Positions 1 to 10,553 of a stretch of DNA of 64,000 nt are shown here, one piece after another. The translations under genes and the position numbers were made by a program. Origin of the DNA: Adiantum capillus-veneris. Taxonomy: Eukaryota > Streptophyta > Polypodiopsida > Polypodiales > Pteridaceae. The notes under the pieces are model-generated. The model had not been told where the DNA came from. It did not search any database and saw only the letters and a list, made by a program, of their open reading frames with translations. The first letter of the stretch is position 1, and every line of letters begins with the position of its first letter. The stretch is from the NCBI GenBank assembly GCA_014529385.2, contig CM043948.1, positions 76,678,291 through 76,742,290 on the forward strand, given 5' to 3'.

Positions 1-447
1 TTTGCTTTGACCACTTGCTTCCGTTGATGTCAACTCCGTTGACTGTGATATTTCACTTTTTTGCAATTGTTGAGCATTATCCTCCTGCATCTGAGTGACC
101 CTTGATCTTAAAAGATCCTGTACGTTCTGGCAAAATCTGTCTCTTTGGAGGAGATTTTGGTGGTGACCTTTGTGTAGCTTTTTGAACTTTATCTCCCATT
201 GACTTTGACTTTTTTGTCACCTGTTCTGGCAACTTGAGACTTTGCATCATCTTCAGATAGTCTTTGACCTCAGCCGGGCCATCCGTATGGGTTTGTACAA
301 GATCATGATCTTGCTAATATTCGTTACCAAGTGCATCTTGATATGTATATGTGAGCTTGATCACATGTAAATGTTTGAACACTATGGGCTTTGTCGGCTT
401 TTGACTTTGACTTTTGGAGATCATTTGAAACTTTTGTCCTTGATGAT
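1..447 (-). pseudogene. Downstream coding segment of element C, unrecognised
   Basis: One minus-strand frame reads as plausible protein from about 447 to a stop near 80, with a single internal TAG near 318. It includes a Lys/Ser/Pro-rich stretch (KKSKSMGDKV, RSPPKSPPKRQ). It directly follows the frame ending at 450 and is probably the same protein after a frameshift. I do not recognise the family. It could be gag-like or an accessory frame of the element. Confidence 0.35.
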
Positions 448-449
448 CT

Positions 450-1530
450 TCATATAAGCATTTGTCTGCATATTCTGATGGAATATGGGTCAATTGGAAA
501 CTTCTGCTTTGAAGAGGTCTGTTGGCTAGAAGTTCTAGGGCTTCTAACTACTGTAGCATTTCCTGATACATAATTTGAGCTTGATGGATTTACAGCTCCC
601 CCCTTCCAAGGGTGATCACTATAGCCTGCTTCATTGTAAGAGTTCAAAACTGTTTGGCATTGGTTTAGCCTCACCTTTTGGAACTGTGAAGGTACAATTT
701 GGGTAGCACTGTTGATGTTTAGCATCTTCAAACCTTCTACATAGTTTCCTATGTATCTCCTTGAAACATGACAAATTATTCCCCAAGTCAAGTTGTAGAT
801 GGCATCATCTTTGCCCTGATATTTTCTATCCCATGGGTCTCCTATGATATGAGCTTTTGTGGTTTCAGGACCCAAGGCATCATAGATGCTAGATTCTCGT
901 CTATATCTACGACTGTTTTGGTCAAAGTATATGCTCGTTTGGTCACAACATCGAAGTTTGATTTCCGATGGAGGAGAGTTTGGCTCTGAACAGATTTTCG
1001 GGTTCACTTGGATAACATCCTTCAACTCTAGAGAGGATGGGCTATAATAGCTTCTTTCCTTTGAAATGAACCATCCTTTCTCATCTATCACTGGACGCAC
1101 TTCTATGAGCTGATATGTGGGTCGTTCAAACACTGGTTGATCCTTTTTGTACAGTTCCCCTTTTTGGTCTACATAGTGTGCATATGAATGATGCGTACCA
1201 ATACAAAGCTAAAATCATTCTGTCTGATGTGTCCCTTAGACTCGTGAATGATTGCACGCTTGTGGCAGTGGATGCAAAATCATTTGCAAATTTAACACTC
1301 TTTTCAACCTTTGGTGATATGTTGACACCTTTACTAAACTCATGCAAGAATTTGTTGTTCAAAGAATCAATTTTAAGCTTTTCAAGTGCCTGTGTATCTA
1401 TATGCTGGTTTTGAACTTGCAGCGCTATTACTGGTGCTTCTTTTGATAATGCAGAATCATCTGATTGCATTAAAAGTGACAAGTCAGTTGCACTTATATC
1501 GAGATTTGCATTTCCAATTTGCCATGTCAT
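450..1530 (-). pseudogene. Unrecognised coding region of element C, two overlapping frames
   Basis: Two minus-strand open frames abut: 1530-1126 (134 residues from ATG, starting MTWQIGNANLD) and 1133-450 (227 residues). They join through a frameshift near 1126-1140. The protein is charged, mostly hydrophilic and rich in Ser and Tyr. It has no CCHC knuckle, no DTG/DSG protease motif and no RT motif. It is the first coding block after the leader, the usual place of gag in an LTR element, so gag is the default guess. I found no recognisable gag motif to support it. Confidence 0.4.
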
Positions 1531-1899
1531 AGGTATTTCTCTTGCTCGGTTTGATTAAACTGCTTTAGTCAAAGCGCTTTTGCAGTTGACTGCTCTTCAG
1601 ACTCGCAAGAGTTGATTAACTCTAGCCTGACAGTTTCAAAATTAATTGCAACCTTTTGAACGATGAAAACTTAGGCCTTAAACAACTTAATCTTCAATCA
1701 TATGTGAGTTGTCAATTTTCAGTTTGATTTTGACAAACTTAGAAATTTGTCAGTCCCTCACGGCTTCGAGCTGATCGTTTTCAGCTTTTTCGTGTTGATC
1801 TTTGATTCGCTTTTGAGCAGTTGTCCGGTGTGATTTTTGGCTTCCGGTGTTGCTCGGTGTGCGATACAGTACTTCCCGGCTTTTGATTTGCTCGTTTCA

Positions 1900-2700
1900 G
1901 TGTTGTTTGCTCGTCGAGTGATTTTTTTTGCTTTTCTGGCACTTCCTGGCTTTTTCTGTCTTTTTTGGCACTTCCGGTGAGTTCCTTTTTATTTTTCCTA
2001 ATTATTTGTGAAATTTTAAAATTTCTAATTTTTTTGATATTTTTATGCTTTTTTTGAGAAAGTTTGATTTTTTTTCTAATTTTTTGTGAATTTTCTATTT
2101 TTTATAGAAGATTTTATGACTTTTATGTTTTTTTGGGAACTTTTCCAATCAATTTTTGATGTTTAAGTAAATTTTTGAGTTTTTACAAAATTTTTATGTT
2201 TTAGGGATTTATCTGTGTCAGTCTTTGATTTTTTGTGATTTATTTGCAAATTTTTAGATTTTTATGGTTTTTTAATGTGTTTTTTTTAACTTTTTTGTGA
2301 TTTTTCTATCAATTTTTTATTTTTTAGAATTTTCTAAGAATTTTTTACTAAAAGAATTTTTTATTCTTTGCTATTTTATTGTAATTTTTTTTATTTTTTT
2401 TAAACTCTTTTTGTGATTTTTTCCTGATTAATTTTGATTTTTCGAGACAATTTTTAAAAATTTTCTGGTTATTCAGTCCTTTTTTATTTTATTCTCTTTT
2501 TTATTAATTTTTTGTGATTTTTATTTGATTTTTTATATGAATTTCTAAGAGGTTTTTAATTTTTTATGATTTTTTCTAAATTTTATAATGAGTTTTTAGT
2601 TTTTTATTGGATTTTTTTTTATTTTTCATTCTTTTTATGGATTCTTCTTTTTTTTAATGAGTTTTTGAAATCAAATTTAACAAAAATAAACAGTACCTGG
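1900..2700. repeat. T-rich low-complexity block in leader of C
   Basis: About 800 bases on the plus strand are dominated by TTTTT runs broken by short gat/gaa/att words. Read on the element's own strand it is A-rich. No credible coding sequence was seen. Confidence 0.7.
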
Positions 2701-2874
2701 AGCTGGAGGTCGTTGACTCACCTACCTGACAACACCACGCGACGCGTGAGCGGCAGTGGGTAGCCTGGCAACGCAGACGGTGACGTGGAAAGTGAGCAGC
2801 GGCTGATGATGTGGCAAGTGCGACAGGCGAGGACTGGCAGGCAGCGTGAAGTGCGGGCGCTCCTTTGGCGCGCG

Positions 2875-2875
<1 letters not shown>

Positions 2876-2929
<54 letters not shown>

Positions 2930-2997
2930 GAAGAGAGAGAGAGTGATTGTGAGAGAGAGTGGGTGTGTGTAAGTGAGAGTGTGAGAGAGAATGAGAT

Positions 2998-3046
<49 letters not shown>

Positions 3047-3217
3047 AGGGAGGGTTCACGCGGGGAGGGAGAGATGGGAGAGTAAGAGGGAGAGAGAGAG
3101 AGTGGAGAGACAACGCTTAGAGAGAGAGAGATTGGAGAGAGGAGATTTATAAGGAAGAGAGAGTGATTGTGAGAGAGAGTGGGTGTGTGTAAGTGAGAGT
3201 TTGAGAGAGAATGAGAT

Positions 3218-3260
<43 letters not shown>

Positions 3261-3435
3261 CACGCGGGGAGGGAGAGATGGGAGAGTAAGAGGGAGAGAG
3301 AGAGTGGAGAGACAACGCTTAGAGAGAGAGATTGGAGAGAGGAGATTTATAAGGAAGAGAGAGTGGGTGTGTGTAAGTGAGTTTGAGAGAGAATGAGATT
3401 AGAGAGAGAGAGAGAGAGGGAGGGTTCACGTGGGA
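2876..3435. repeat. (GA)n block with tandem duplication of about 217 bp
   Basis: GA microsatellite runs alternate with a unique word set: gtgggtgtgtgtaagtgag, then a GA run, then ggttcacgcggggagg, then acaacgcttag, then ttataaggaagag. The set occurs at about 2941-3158, again at about 3159-3370, and partially a third time at about 3366-3435. This is a segmental tandem duplication of a GA-rich unit, not a simple microsatellite. Confidence 0.85.
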
Positions 3436-5276
3436 AAATAAGGGCAAGCTCGAAGCTCTCCCGATTTTTGAGGTCAAAATTCGAAGCTTTTGTCGGAAAT
3501 CACAGTAGACTTGTGAAAATTGTCGGTTTCAAGGCAAGCTCAAAATCTAACCGGGATTTTTAGGATTTCAGCCGGTTAAAATACATTGGTGCGTTCACGC
3601 GGAACGAAACAAGAGCGGACAGTAGAGGAAAAAGAAGAAGATTTTTTTAATTTTATTTTTTAATGTCGAAGGAAACTGTCCCAAGAGACCGGAAAGATTT
3701 ACCTGACGGAGAATTTTATGCGCCGCAAAGCATGGTACCGAAGCCCAAAACGGTCTTTCTCTTTTTTATTTTTTATTTTTATTTTTTATTTCCAAAAATG
3801 CCAAAAATTAGCCGAAAACTCCAAAAATTGCCAGAAAATCCCAAGATTTGCCAGAAAAGTCCAAAAAATTTCCGGAAAATTCTAGGAATCTTAGAAAATC
3901 ATCGATATTCACAACCGGACATATTCGATACGCAAAAGCACACCGAAAATAGGAAATTTTATCGAAAACGCGATTTACGACACAAATATCAACCCGGCCC
4001 CCAAAAATAGCAAAATGCTCAAAACTCGACCATGGAGGGCACGAATGCGAACAAAATGATGCCATAAATACGCACAGACAAAATAGCTCATAAAGATCAC
4101 AAAATTCAAATTTTTATGGAATTATCCAAAAATTAATGCAAAAATTAGCAAAAAATTGCCAAAAATTACAAAAATTATCTGAAAAATAGCCAAAAAAATT
4201 CTACAAATTTTTCACACATTGGGAAATGGTGCAGGCAAATAAAATTGCACAAATCACATGAATTCAATTGCCAACAATTTTATCAATAAAATCAAGACTA
4301 GGCAATTAAACCGACAAAATTAGGTCAAAAATTGACGCAATTAAAGTGTGTAAATCCCTGTTTTGAGCACAAAAACGCAGCATTTTATCATTACATACAT
4401 CAATTATGGAATCAAAACATTGAATTAACCATGCAAATTTAAACACTTTTTAGGCACACACACACTAAAAAATTGGCAGTTTTTACCAATCTTTAGGTGC
4501 GCACACAAAAGGGTTAAATTTGTCGGATTTGAAATGTGACTTTACAAATCAATAGTTAGGCACGAGCACAACACCAATCAATCATCGCAATTCAAAAATG
4601 ATAACGCACACATTGATTTCTAGTTGCTCAAACATAGGCACAATAGTGCACACACACCTAAAATTAGCATACACACACTCAATTAGAATGTACACACACT
4701 TGATTTTAGTGCACACACACCTAAAATTGACCATTGAAGCATGCAATTAACTCAATTAGGCATCCAAGTAACAACACAAATTCATCAGTTAGCAATTGAA
4801 ACTTATCAAATTCATGCGCCGCCAATTCTTAAAAAATTTCCGCATTACGACGACCTGAAAATGAAAATTCGTAAAATTTTCCATCCCTAACATCAACATT
4901 GCATTGCATCAACATAGCATAGCATTACATTGCATCTTGGTGGGATATCTACACAATTCTATACATCTCTAGATCCTAGGGAGGTTGAGAATACCACCTT
5001 AATTACCTTTCCGTTGAAGATCAATTGAATGGTCGAATGCTCCAATCCTTCATAGCGCATTAGTAAATTAGTAAAAATTAGTCAAATTAGCAAGGGGTTA
5101 GTGACAAATTTGAGTGTGTAAACACACAATTGGCAAGATATGGTCACACATTAGGGAATTATGAACACAATGCTTCATGCACACACATTCAAAATCCACA
5201 AAAACATAAACACACAAGTGAAATTAGTGAGGGAACACATTCGTTTATGCCACAATTACACTAGCGTAGACCATCG
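3436..5276. other. Remaining leader of element C, no gene seen
   Basis: Noncoding sequence between the GA block and the primer site. 3780-4200 is rich in 'ccaaaaat' and 'gccaaaaatt' words. 4440-4740 repeats 'gcacacacacctaaaattag'-like words. Open frames here are short and low-complexity. Confidence 0.6.
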
Positions 5277-5294
5277 TCCCCGGCAATGGTGCCA
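5277..5294 (-). promoter_or_regulatory. Primer-binding site of element C (tRNA-Asp-like)
   Basis: On the minus strand, directly after the LTR end, the sequence reads TGGCACCATTGCCGGGGA. It is close to the TGGCGCC-type tRNA-Asp primer site of many plant Ty3 elements. It fixes the element's orientation and the inner LTR edge. Confidence 0.7.
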
Positions 5295-5296
5295 AA

Positions 5297-6038
5297 TGTT
5301 GGGGGTCCCATCGTTGCAATAGCTCCAATGACCAACATAATTATCAATCCGGAGGGATGAGCTACCCGGTTAGGGCATGGAAACACTCACACGGTTAGTG
5401 AGCTAATCGTGGCAACATAAATGGTTAACTCTACAAGGTGAGCTTCTCGGCCTATGGAGGAGCAAAGCCGCAATGAATGGCAATCTCCATATCCACTTCT
5501 CTTCACCTCTAATCAACCCAATCACACACACTGCGATTGCAAGACGCGCACAACACTAATCCTATCATGCAACACACTAATCGCAAGCACACACACATAG
5601 ATCTATCGAGCACCACACTCCAATCAAACCTACATGCACACACAAACAAAAGAGGGAAATCACACAAGATTAGAGAGGGATTAACCATTAATTAGTTAAG
5701 ATCTAGTTAATCTAAGCATTATAGGCAATCATAAGAAGTAAGAGAGAGGCATAGTGAGAGAGAATGAATCATTGATTAGTGTTAATCAAGTCTCATGAGC
5801 AAGGAGAAGCTCAAGGACTCCATAGCCACACACCTCAAGAGCTCTCACCAAAGAGTGCTCTCAACAAATGACTTGAGAACCCTAATTTCTTTTACACACT
5901 GCCTTATATACCTAGGTTAAAAATATGCAATGTCCAGGCACCCAAGGCCTTTAGGGCTCACCACTTACCGAATCTGCAACCTAGGCACAGTAAGTGACCT
6001 ATTCTTTACAACTTTGAACTCCCATTGAGCCCGTAACA
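5297..6038 (-). repeat. 5' LTR of element C
   Basis: In the element's orientation the block begins TGTTACGGGC and ends CCCCCAACA, giving TGTT...AACA ends next to the primer site. The outer edge at 6038 is chosen only from this terminal match, because the partner LTR lies outside the window. The inner edge at 5297 is firm. Confidence 0.55.
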
Positions 6039-6114
6039 CATTAAAATATTACAATGGATTGAAATAAGTCGGGAATTTACAATACGAGACCATTTTGGGA
6101 AAATGTGGAAAATG

Positions 6115-6505
6115 TGTAACTCCAATCTTTACTGCTTCTTTGCATTCATCCTTGATGTGCATTCGTACGTCTTCGGTATTTAGCAGCTTCTCTTAACTGA
6201 AGTTGACTCAGTTAACATTACCATCCCTTGTAAATCTATAAAAGAGTTGTTGGGCTCTCACTTCTCAGGGTATCTGGACGCAGAGTCTGAGAGTGAGTCC
6301 CGACCACTCCCTTGTACTTTGAGTTGCAGATTAATACAAAAAGAAATACCGAAAGGGGCGCCAGTCTTTGGGGCCAATATCTCTAGGCACGGAACTCTGC
6401 CTAGAGATGGGCCAGTGTCGAATCAATTGTGAACTGTGGATTTTTTTGAAGTGAATTCTTGTGGTGTTGTGGTAGAATCTCGACTTGGAGTGTCCAAGTC
6501 TGTTA
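6115..6505 (+). repeat. Solo or orphan LTR, family F, plus orientation
   Basis: 6244-6505 is an inverted copy of 6915-7176. Both carry ctctcacttct, gcagattaatacaaaaag, a GGGGCGCC core, a cacggaactc word and gtgtccaagt near the end. The plus copy ends tctgttaca at 6505, matching the other copy's end ttgctaca. No primer site follows 6505, so this is not a 5' LTR of a plus-strand element. The left edge is uncertain; 6115 (tgtaactcc) is only a candidate. Confidence 0.5.
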
Positions 6506-6914
6506 CAGTTCCCGTGCCGGATCTTCAACTTTTCTTTGCCTTCCCACTGAGAGATGTCATCTCTGTCAGATTCTTCACCAGAACTTATGTGTAGTCTGGG
6601 ATTTTTAATGGCTTTATTCCCTATAAGATAGAGCGATGAAGATGGGAGCACGCTCGATGCGCGATGTATGAAGGGTGGGATTGGCTACTACATCCACGGT
6701 CGGGGGACCGAAGATGCTTTTGAGGCTTATAAGTTCGGGGTCGGGGGCCGAAGATGCTTTTGAGGCAAATAAGTCCGGGGTCGGGGATCGAAGATGCTTT
6801 TGAGGCTAATAAGTCCGGGGTCGCGGACCGAAGATTCTTTCTCAAAAGCTGTGTACCCTACAAAAAGGATCGGATCCTCCCTTGAAGAAGAATCTTTATG
6901 TGCTCTGATACCAA
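6506..6914 (-). mobile_element. Leader fragment of an F-family element with 45-bp repeats
   Basis: Read on the minus strand from the LTR at 6915, the sequence starts with a tRNA-iMet primer site (6902-6913) and runs through a leader. That leader shares cgaccccggacttatt and cgcgcat...gctccc words with the leader of element D (10440-10520). A unit of about 45 bases containing 'ccgaagatgcttttgaggc' is repeated three to four times at 6700-6835, whereas D has it once. No gag remains. Confidence 0.6.
6902..6913 (-). promoter_or_regulatory. Primer-binding site (tRNA-iMet), element F
   Basis: The minus strand reads TGGTATCAGAGC, the exact complement of the initiator-Met tRNA 3' end used by many plant LTR elements. 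It lies one base inside the LTR at 6915-7527. Confidence 0.85.
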
Positions 6915-7527
6915 TGTAGCAAACTTGGACACTCCAATTCAAGATTCTACCTCGACACAACAGGAATTTACTTCAAAATAGTTCACAATTCACAATTGAT
7001 TCGACACAGCCCGTCGGAGTTCCGTGCCTAGAGATGTTGGCACCAAAGACTGGCGCCCCTTTTGGTATTTCTTTTTGTATTAATCTGCAACATAAAGTAC
7101 AAGGGAGGGGGAGGGTCTCACTCTCGGACTCTGCATCCAGATGCTCTAAGAAGTGAGAGCCCAAACCTCACTTATAAAGGTTTACAAGCGATGTTAAAAG
7201 CAGAGCCCCAAAAGCTTCAAAATCAAAAGCTTCTTTAAAATAAAGCAAAGCCCAAAAGCTCCCAAATTTTTACGTAGACTTTCAGCTGCTTTTTTTCCCA
7301 GCACAAAAGGCAAAATTCCATACAGCTCAGCGACGTTAGCAGTCTGCCGCAAATCACGGATTCGTACAGGCCATGCCACATTAGCTGATCTCCGTGTTTT
7401 CCAAGTTTTCGTACACTCCTGTCATGTCATCATTTTAGCCAGCCTATTATTTTTCGAGACTGCCCATGCCAAAGGGGGGGGAGGGGGGGGGGGTGTACAC
7501 GGGTTGCCACGTCACTAGGTTGTGACA
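6915..7527 (-). repeat. 5' LTR of element F
   Basis: In minus orientation it starts TGTCACAACC and ends TTTGCTACA next to an exact tRNA-iMet primer site. The start resembles the LTR start of element D (TGTCACAAAC), and both hold the same GGGGCGCC core block, so F and D belong to related families. The right end abuts the truncated 5' LTR of element E. Confidence 0.65.
7475..7493 (+). repeat. Poly-G tract
   Basis: A run of G interrupted once (ggggggggagggggggggggg) lies inside the LTR of element F. It could form a G-quadruplex, and its length is probably polymorphic. Confidence 0.8.
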
Positions 7528-7529
7528 TG

Positions 7530-7818
7530 AACACCATTGTACCAGATTTGTGCAATCAATAGCATAGACCTATCTCGCCATCGAGAGAGGGGCCCTTGGA
7601 GGAGGGTTTGAGAACCGCCTGGTGTCGTATTCTTCTCTCTCTCTTTCTCTCAGTCTAAGCACCTTCCTTCACAGTAGCATTCACTTTGTTTGTGATCACT
7701 GCACTCTCTCTCTAAAGGAATGGAAGGCTCTCCCTTCCGTAAGTAAAAGGAACCCTTCAGCATAATTCGGAGCACTCATCTTGAGCAATGTCAACATTCA
7801 CTACCACTTCACCTTACA
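7530..7818 (+). repeat. Truncated 5' LTR of element E
   Basis: About 289 bp match 15669-15951 from 'aacaccattgtaccag' through 'accttaca'. The first 700 bp or so of the full LTR, as seen at 14953-15668, is missing on this side. Confidence 0.85.
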
Positions 7819-7819
7819 T

Positions 7820-7834
7820 TGGTAGTATCAGAGC
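7820..7834 (+). promoter_or_regulatory. Primer-binding site of element E (altered tRNA-iMet)
   Basis: Reads TGGTAGTATCAGAGC. This is the tRNA-iMet complement with an extra GTA-like triplet after TGGTA, directly after the LTR end. Confidence 0.7.
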
Positions 7835-8264
7835 TTTTGCCAGTGTTCAGTATCACTCTAGGAAAGAACCACAAGAATTTTTTTTTGCTTGTTGCGATTG
7901 CAATAACCCAAGTCCACTTGGGCATGTCGATTCCTAATTGTGTTTTTGAAGAGTGACATGTAACCCAAGAAAGAAGGGCTTGTCCAGTCTCCCCTTGTTC
8001 CTCTTTTTTCTCATTGAGAATGTACCGTGCACTTAGCGGCCGGCCAATTGACATGAGGTGGGAAAAAGCAACTTTGGTGTGAGCGCAAGGCCGCCAAGGG
8101 ATACGCTCGTAGAGAAGAGTTGAGCTCGGGTAAGAGAAAAGCCTTCTCAAACACCGATTGCAAGCTAAAGAACTCAAGAACCTCAAGAAGTCAAGAACCT
8201 CAAGAAGTCAAGAACCTCAAGAACCCAAGAACCCCAAGAACTTAAGTACCTAAGATCTCAGTGT

Positions 8265-9687
8265 ATGGTCATCACCCGAAGTAGAATGGATACTTTGCGT
8301 GAAGGTGATGAGAGTGGAGTTGGTGACAAAGAGTTTTTCCCACCAGGAGGATTTTTTTCCGGTCCTCCCCCATCCCCATCTACGCCATGGGTTGCACCAA
8401 ATCCTATGGAGGCTTTGGTCAAGTCGATGATGGACATGATGCTACAACAAGAGGCGCAACGCGCCACCATGAATTGCGAGCGTGAAGAAAGAAGGGCAGC
8501 TATGGAGCTTGGGCGTGAGCATGCACGCAAAGCTCAACGCATAGCAGCCGAAGAAAGACGAGTAGCCTTGGAATTAGAGAGACTAACGTATGCAAGAGTT
8601 GGTCTTACAAATACTCACCTCGAAATCCAAGCCGATCAAAGATGTGGACAATTCATCAGGTAGCACAAGTAGAGATGCGGACTCCAACAATCCAGTCACT
8701 GAGAAGTTGACGTTTAATAAGTATGACGGTAAGATGGATGCTAATGTTATTCATTCTTGGTTGCATCAATTTAATGCTTACTTTGCGACAGCTAAGAAAA
8801 CAAGGAATAACAAAGTTTTGACGGCAGCCATGTATCTTGCCGGTGATGCCATTAATTGGTATCACGCATGGCAAGAGGCACAATTAAGCCACGCACCTAG
8901 AGAAAGCCGAGGAAGGCGTGCCCCTTTCTTTCAATTGGGTTGACTTCCAAGACAAGCTCAAGGTGCGGTTTATGCCACCTCAGTACTTAGCGTAGTTAAA
9001 AGAAGATTGGCGCAATCTCAAGCAAAATGGTATGTCAGTCATGTCTTTCTCTAACCGTGTTTTGCAGCTCGGCACCCAATTACGCAAATTGGATGATGAG
9101 CGCAAAGAGGCATTCCTTTTTGGGTTGGACAAATATATCAAGTTTGATGTCAAAGTACTCGACCCCATGGATCTCAACAAGGCGGTAGCGATTTCTCTTG
9201 CACAGGAGATGAAGCACAACAAAGGAAATCCTTAGGAGAACAAGTCTTCTCATAGTACTTCTCAGACTCCTCAAAACCCACAGAACGATAAGAACGGTAA
9301 GAATGTTAACTCTTCTAGCCCATCTTCCTCTAATCCTTTGGAAAAGTACTCTCAAAATCAATCTAAGGGTAAAGCTAACACACCTGCTAAACCTAAGCTC
9401 ACCCCAGATGAAAAAGCTGCACAAGGAATCATAGGAGCGTACATAACGACAGAAGAACAAGTCATTTATGCTCATTTATGCATTAACAGAGGATGTGCGT
9501 TCTATAAGTATATGACCCTTGATGTGACATTGATAACATTGACCTTCCTTATAAATGAGAACATTAGTGTGTCCCAACTTTCTAATGATCATCTAGCTGA
9601 TGAGTCTCTCATGAAGTGTTATGGTCATATGAATGGTGAACGCATGGTGATCTTGTTTAATTTAGACAGTATGCATGATGTGATTGG
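8265..9687 (+). pseudogene. gag: Gag of element E, frameshifted, with start of protease
   Basis: Translation can start at 8265 (MVITRSRMDTL). An Arg/Glu-rich coiled-coil-like stretch covers about residues 60-115. The frame shifts near 8600-8660. The retrotransposon gag core follows, with 'FNKYDGKMDANVIHSWLHQF' and 'AGDAINWYHAW' at 8715-8870. Another shift near 8935 leads to 'FSNRVLQLGTQLRKLDDERK' at 9047. A stop falls at 9233. The zinc-knuckle position near 9439-9480 keeps CCHC spacing but retains only the last Cys. The frame then enters a protease N-terminus (GERMVILFNLDSMHDVI), where the DSG/DTG-type motif is not intact, and is cut by element D at 9688. Confidence 0.75.
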
Positions 9688-10344
9688 TGTCACAAACTGC
9701 TGATGTGTCAAAGCCTAAAGAATGGAGTCAATTGACAGATGTCAACCGAGGGGCCTAAACCCTAAGAAGAACAAGTAAGAGAAGAAGAAGTCCTACCAAC
9801 TTATGGGGACCCTGTCTGATGATGGGGCCCCAAGTGACATAAAGGATTAAAATAAAGCAGGACCCACACACACACACAAGACTAGCAGGTGATGATGTGG
9901 CAGCTGTATGAAAATTTTGATAATTGTGTTGACATGATGACGTGGCAGGATGTACGGATTTTCGCGTTTTGTGCTGACTGCTGTACGAAATTGTGTGATT
10001 TTCACTGGTAGCTTTTTGGCATTGATTTTGCACCAGATGCTTTTGAGTTTGAAGGCTTTTCATTGTAAACTGCTTTTGGGGCCTAGGCCCTTTAAATATG
10101 AGGTCATTCTCTAGCATGTTTCCTGGAGAAGGTGCAAAGTCTAGAGTATCGTCTTGTATTGTGTTGATGCAATATAAGAAATATTGAAAGGGGCGCCAAG
10201 GTTTAGGGCCAATACTTTATGGGGTGGAATTCCGCCACTCTGTGTTGCATGTCATCTTTCTCTCTCAGTTCTATTTTTATTGAAGTGCTAAAAGTCTATT
10301 CATTTTGTTCTTTTCTATTGGCACGTGATGCTCGTCTTGTGACA
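9688..10344 (+). repeat. 5' LTR of element D
   Basis: Starts TGTCACAAAC and ends CTTGTGACA, giving an 8-base terminal inverted repeat (TGTCACAA/TTGTGACA). It matches 13041-13701 with scattered differences and carries the GGGGCGCC core block at about 10185. Confidence 0.9.
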
Positions 10345-10345
10345 G

Positions 10346-10357
10346 TGGTATTAGAGC
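10346..10357 (+). promoter_or_regulatory. Primer-binding site of element D
   Basis: Reads TGGTATTAGAGC, the tRNA-iMet complement with one C-to-T change, one base after the LTR end. Confidence 0.8.
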
Positions 10358-10553
10358 ATCAGGCGTGTGCTTTTCTGAAAGCATACCGATCCTACAAAAG
10401 AGCAGACATAGCTATTGGAATTTTATTTGAGGTGTCTTTGGTCTCCGACCCCGGACTTATTAGCCACTCCCACCCTTACTTCATCACGCATCGGGCGCGC
10501 TCCCGTCTTCATTGTTGTGTCTTACAGGGCATAAGCCATAAAGAACCCAAGAC

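Larger units (their letters stand above)
1..6038 (-). mobile_element. LTR retrotransposon C, truncated by left window edge
   Basis: Read on the minus strand, this element has a 5' LTR at 5297-6038, a primer-binding site directly inside it, a leader of about 3.7 kb and then coding sequence that continues past the left edge. The 3' LTR is outside the window, so a target duplication cannot be tested. The primer site resembles the tRNA-Asp type used by several plant Ty3 elements. No RT, integrase or zinc knuckle lies in the visible part, so the superfamily is not proven. The leader is unusually long and holds AT-rich and GA-rich low-complexity blocks. Confidence 0.6.

Noticed and set aside
2846-3396. 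Open frames of alternating Arg-Glu across the GA repeat
   Set aside because: They are translations of a GA microsatellite with no start context, homology or splice support.
4600-4740. Spaced repeats of 'gcacacacacctaaaatt' considered as a CRISPR-like array
   Set aside because: Spacing is irregular, units are degenerate and low-complexity, and the sequence is plant nuclear DNA.
6331-6651. A zinc-knuckle-like 'CNRLGHSKSRF' in a minus-strand frame across the LTR end
   Set aside because: Only one Cys and the His fit. It lies over an LTR end whose other copy reads differently, so coincidence is more likely than a gag remnant.
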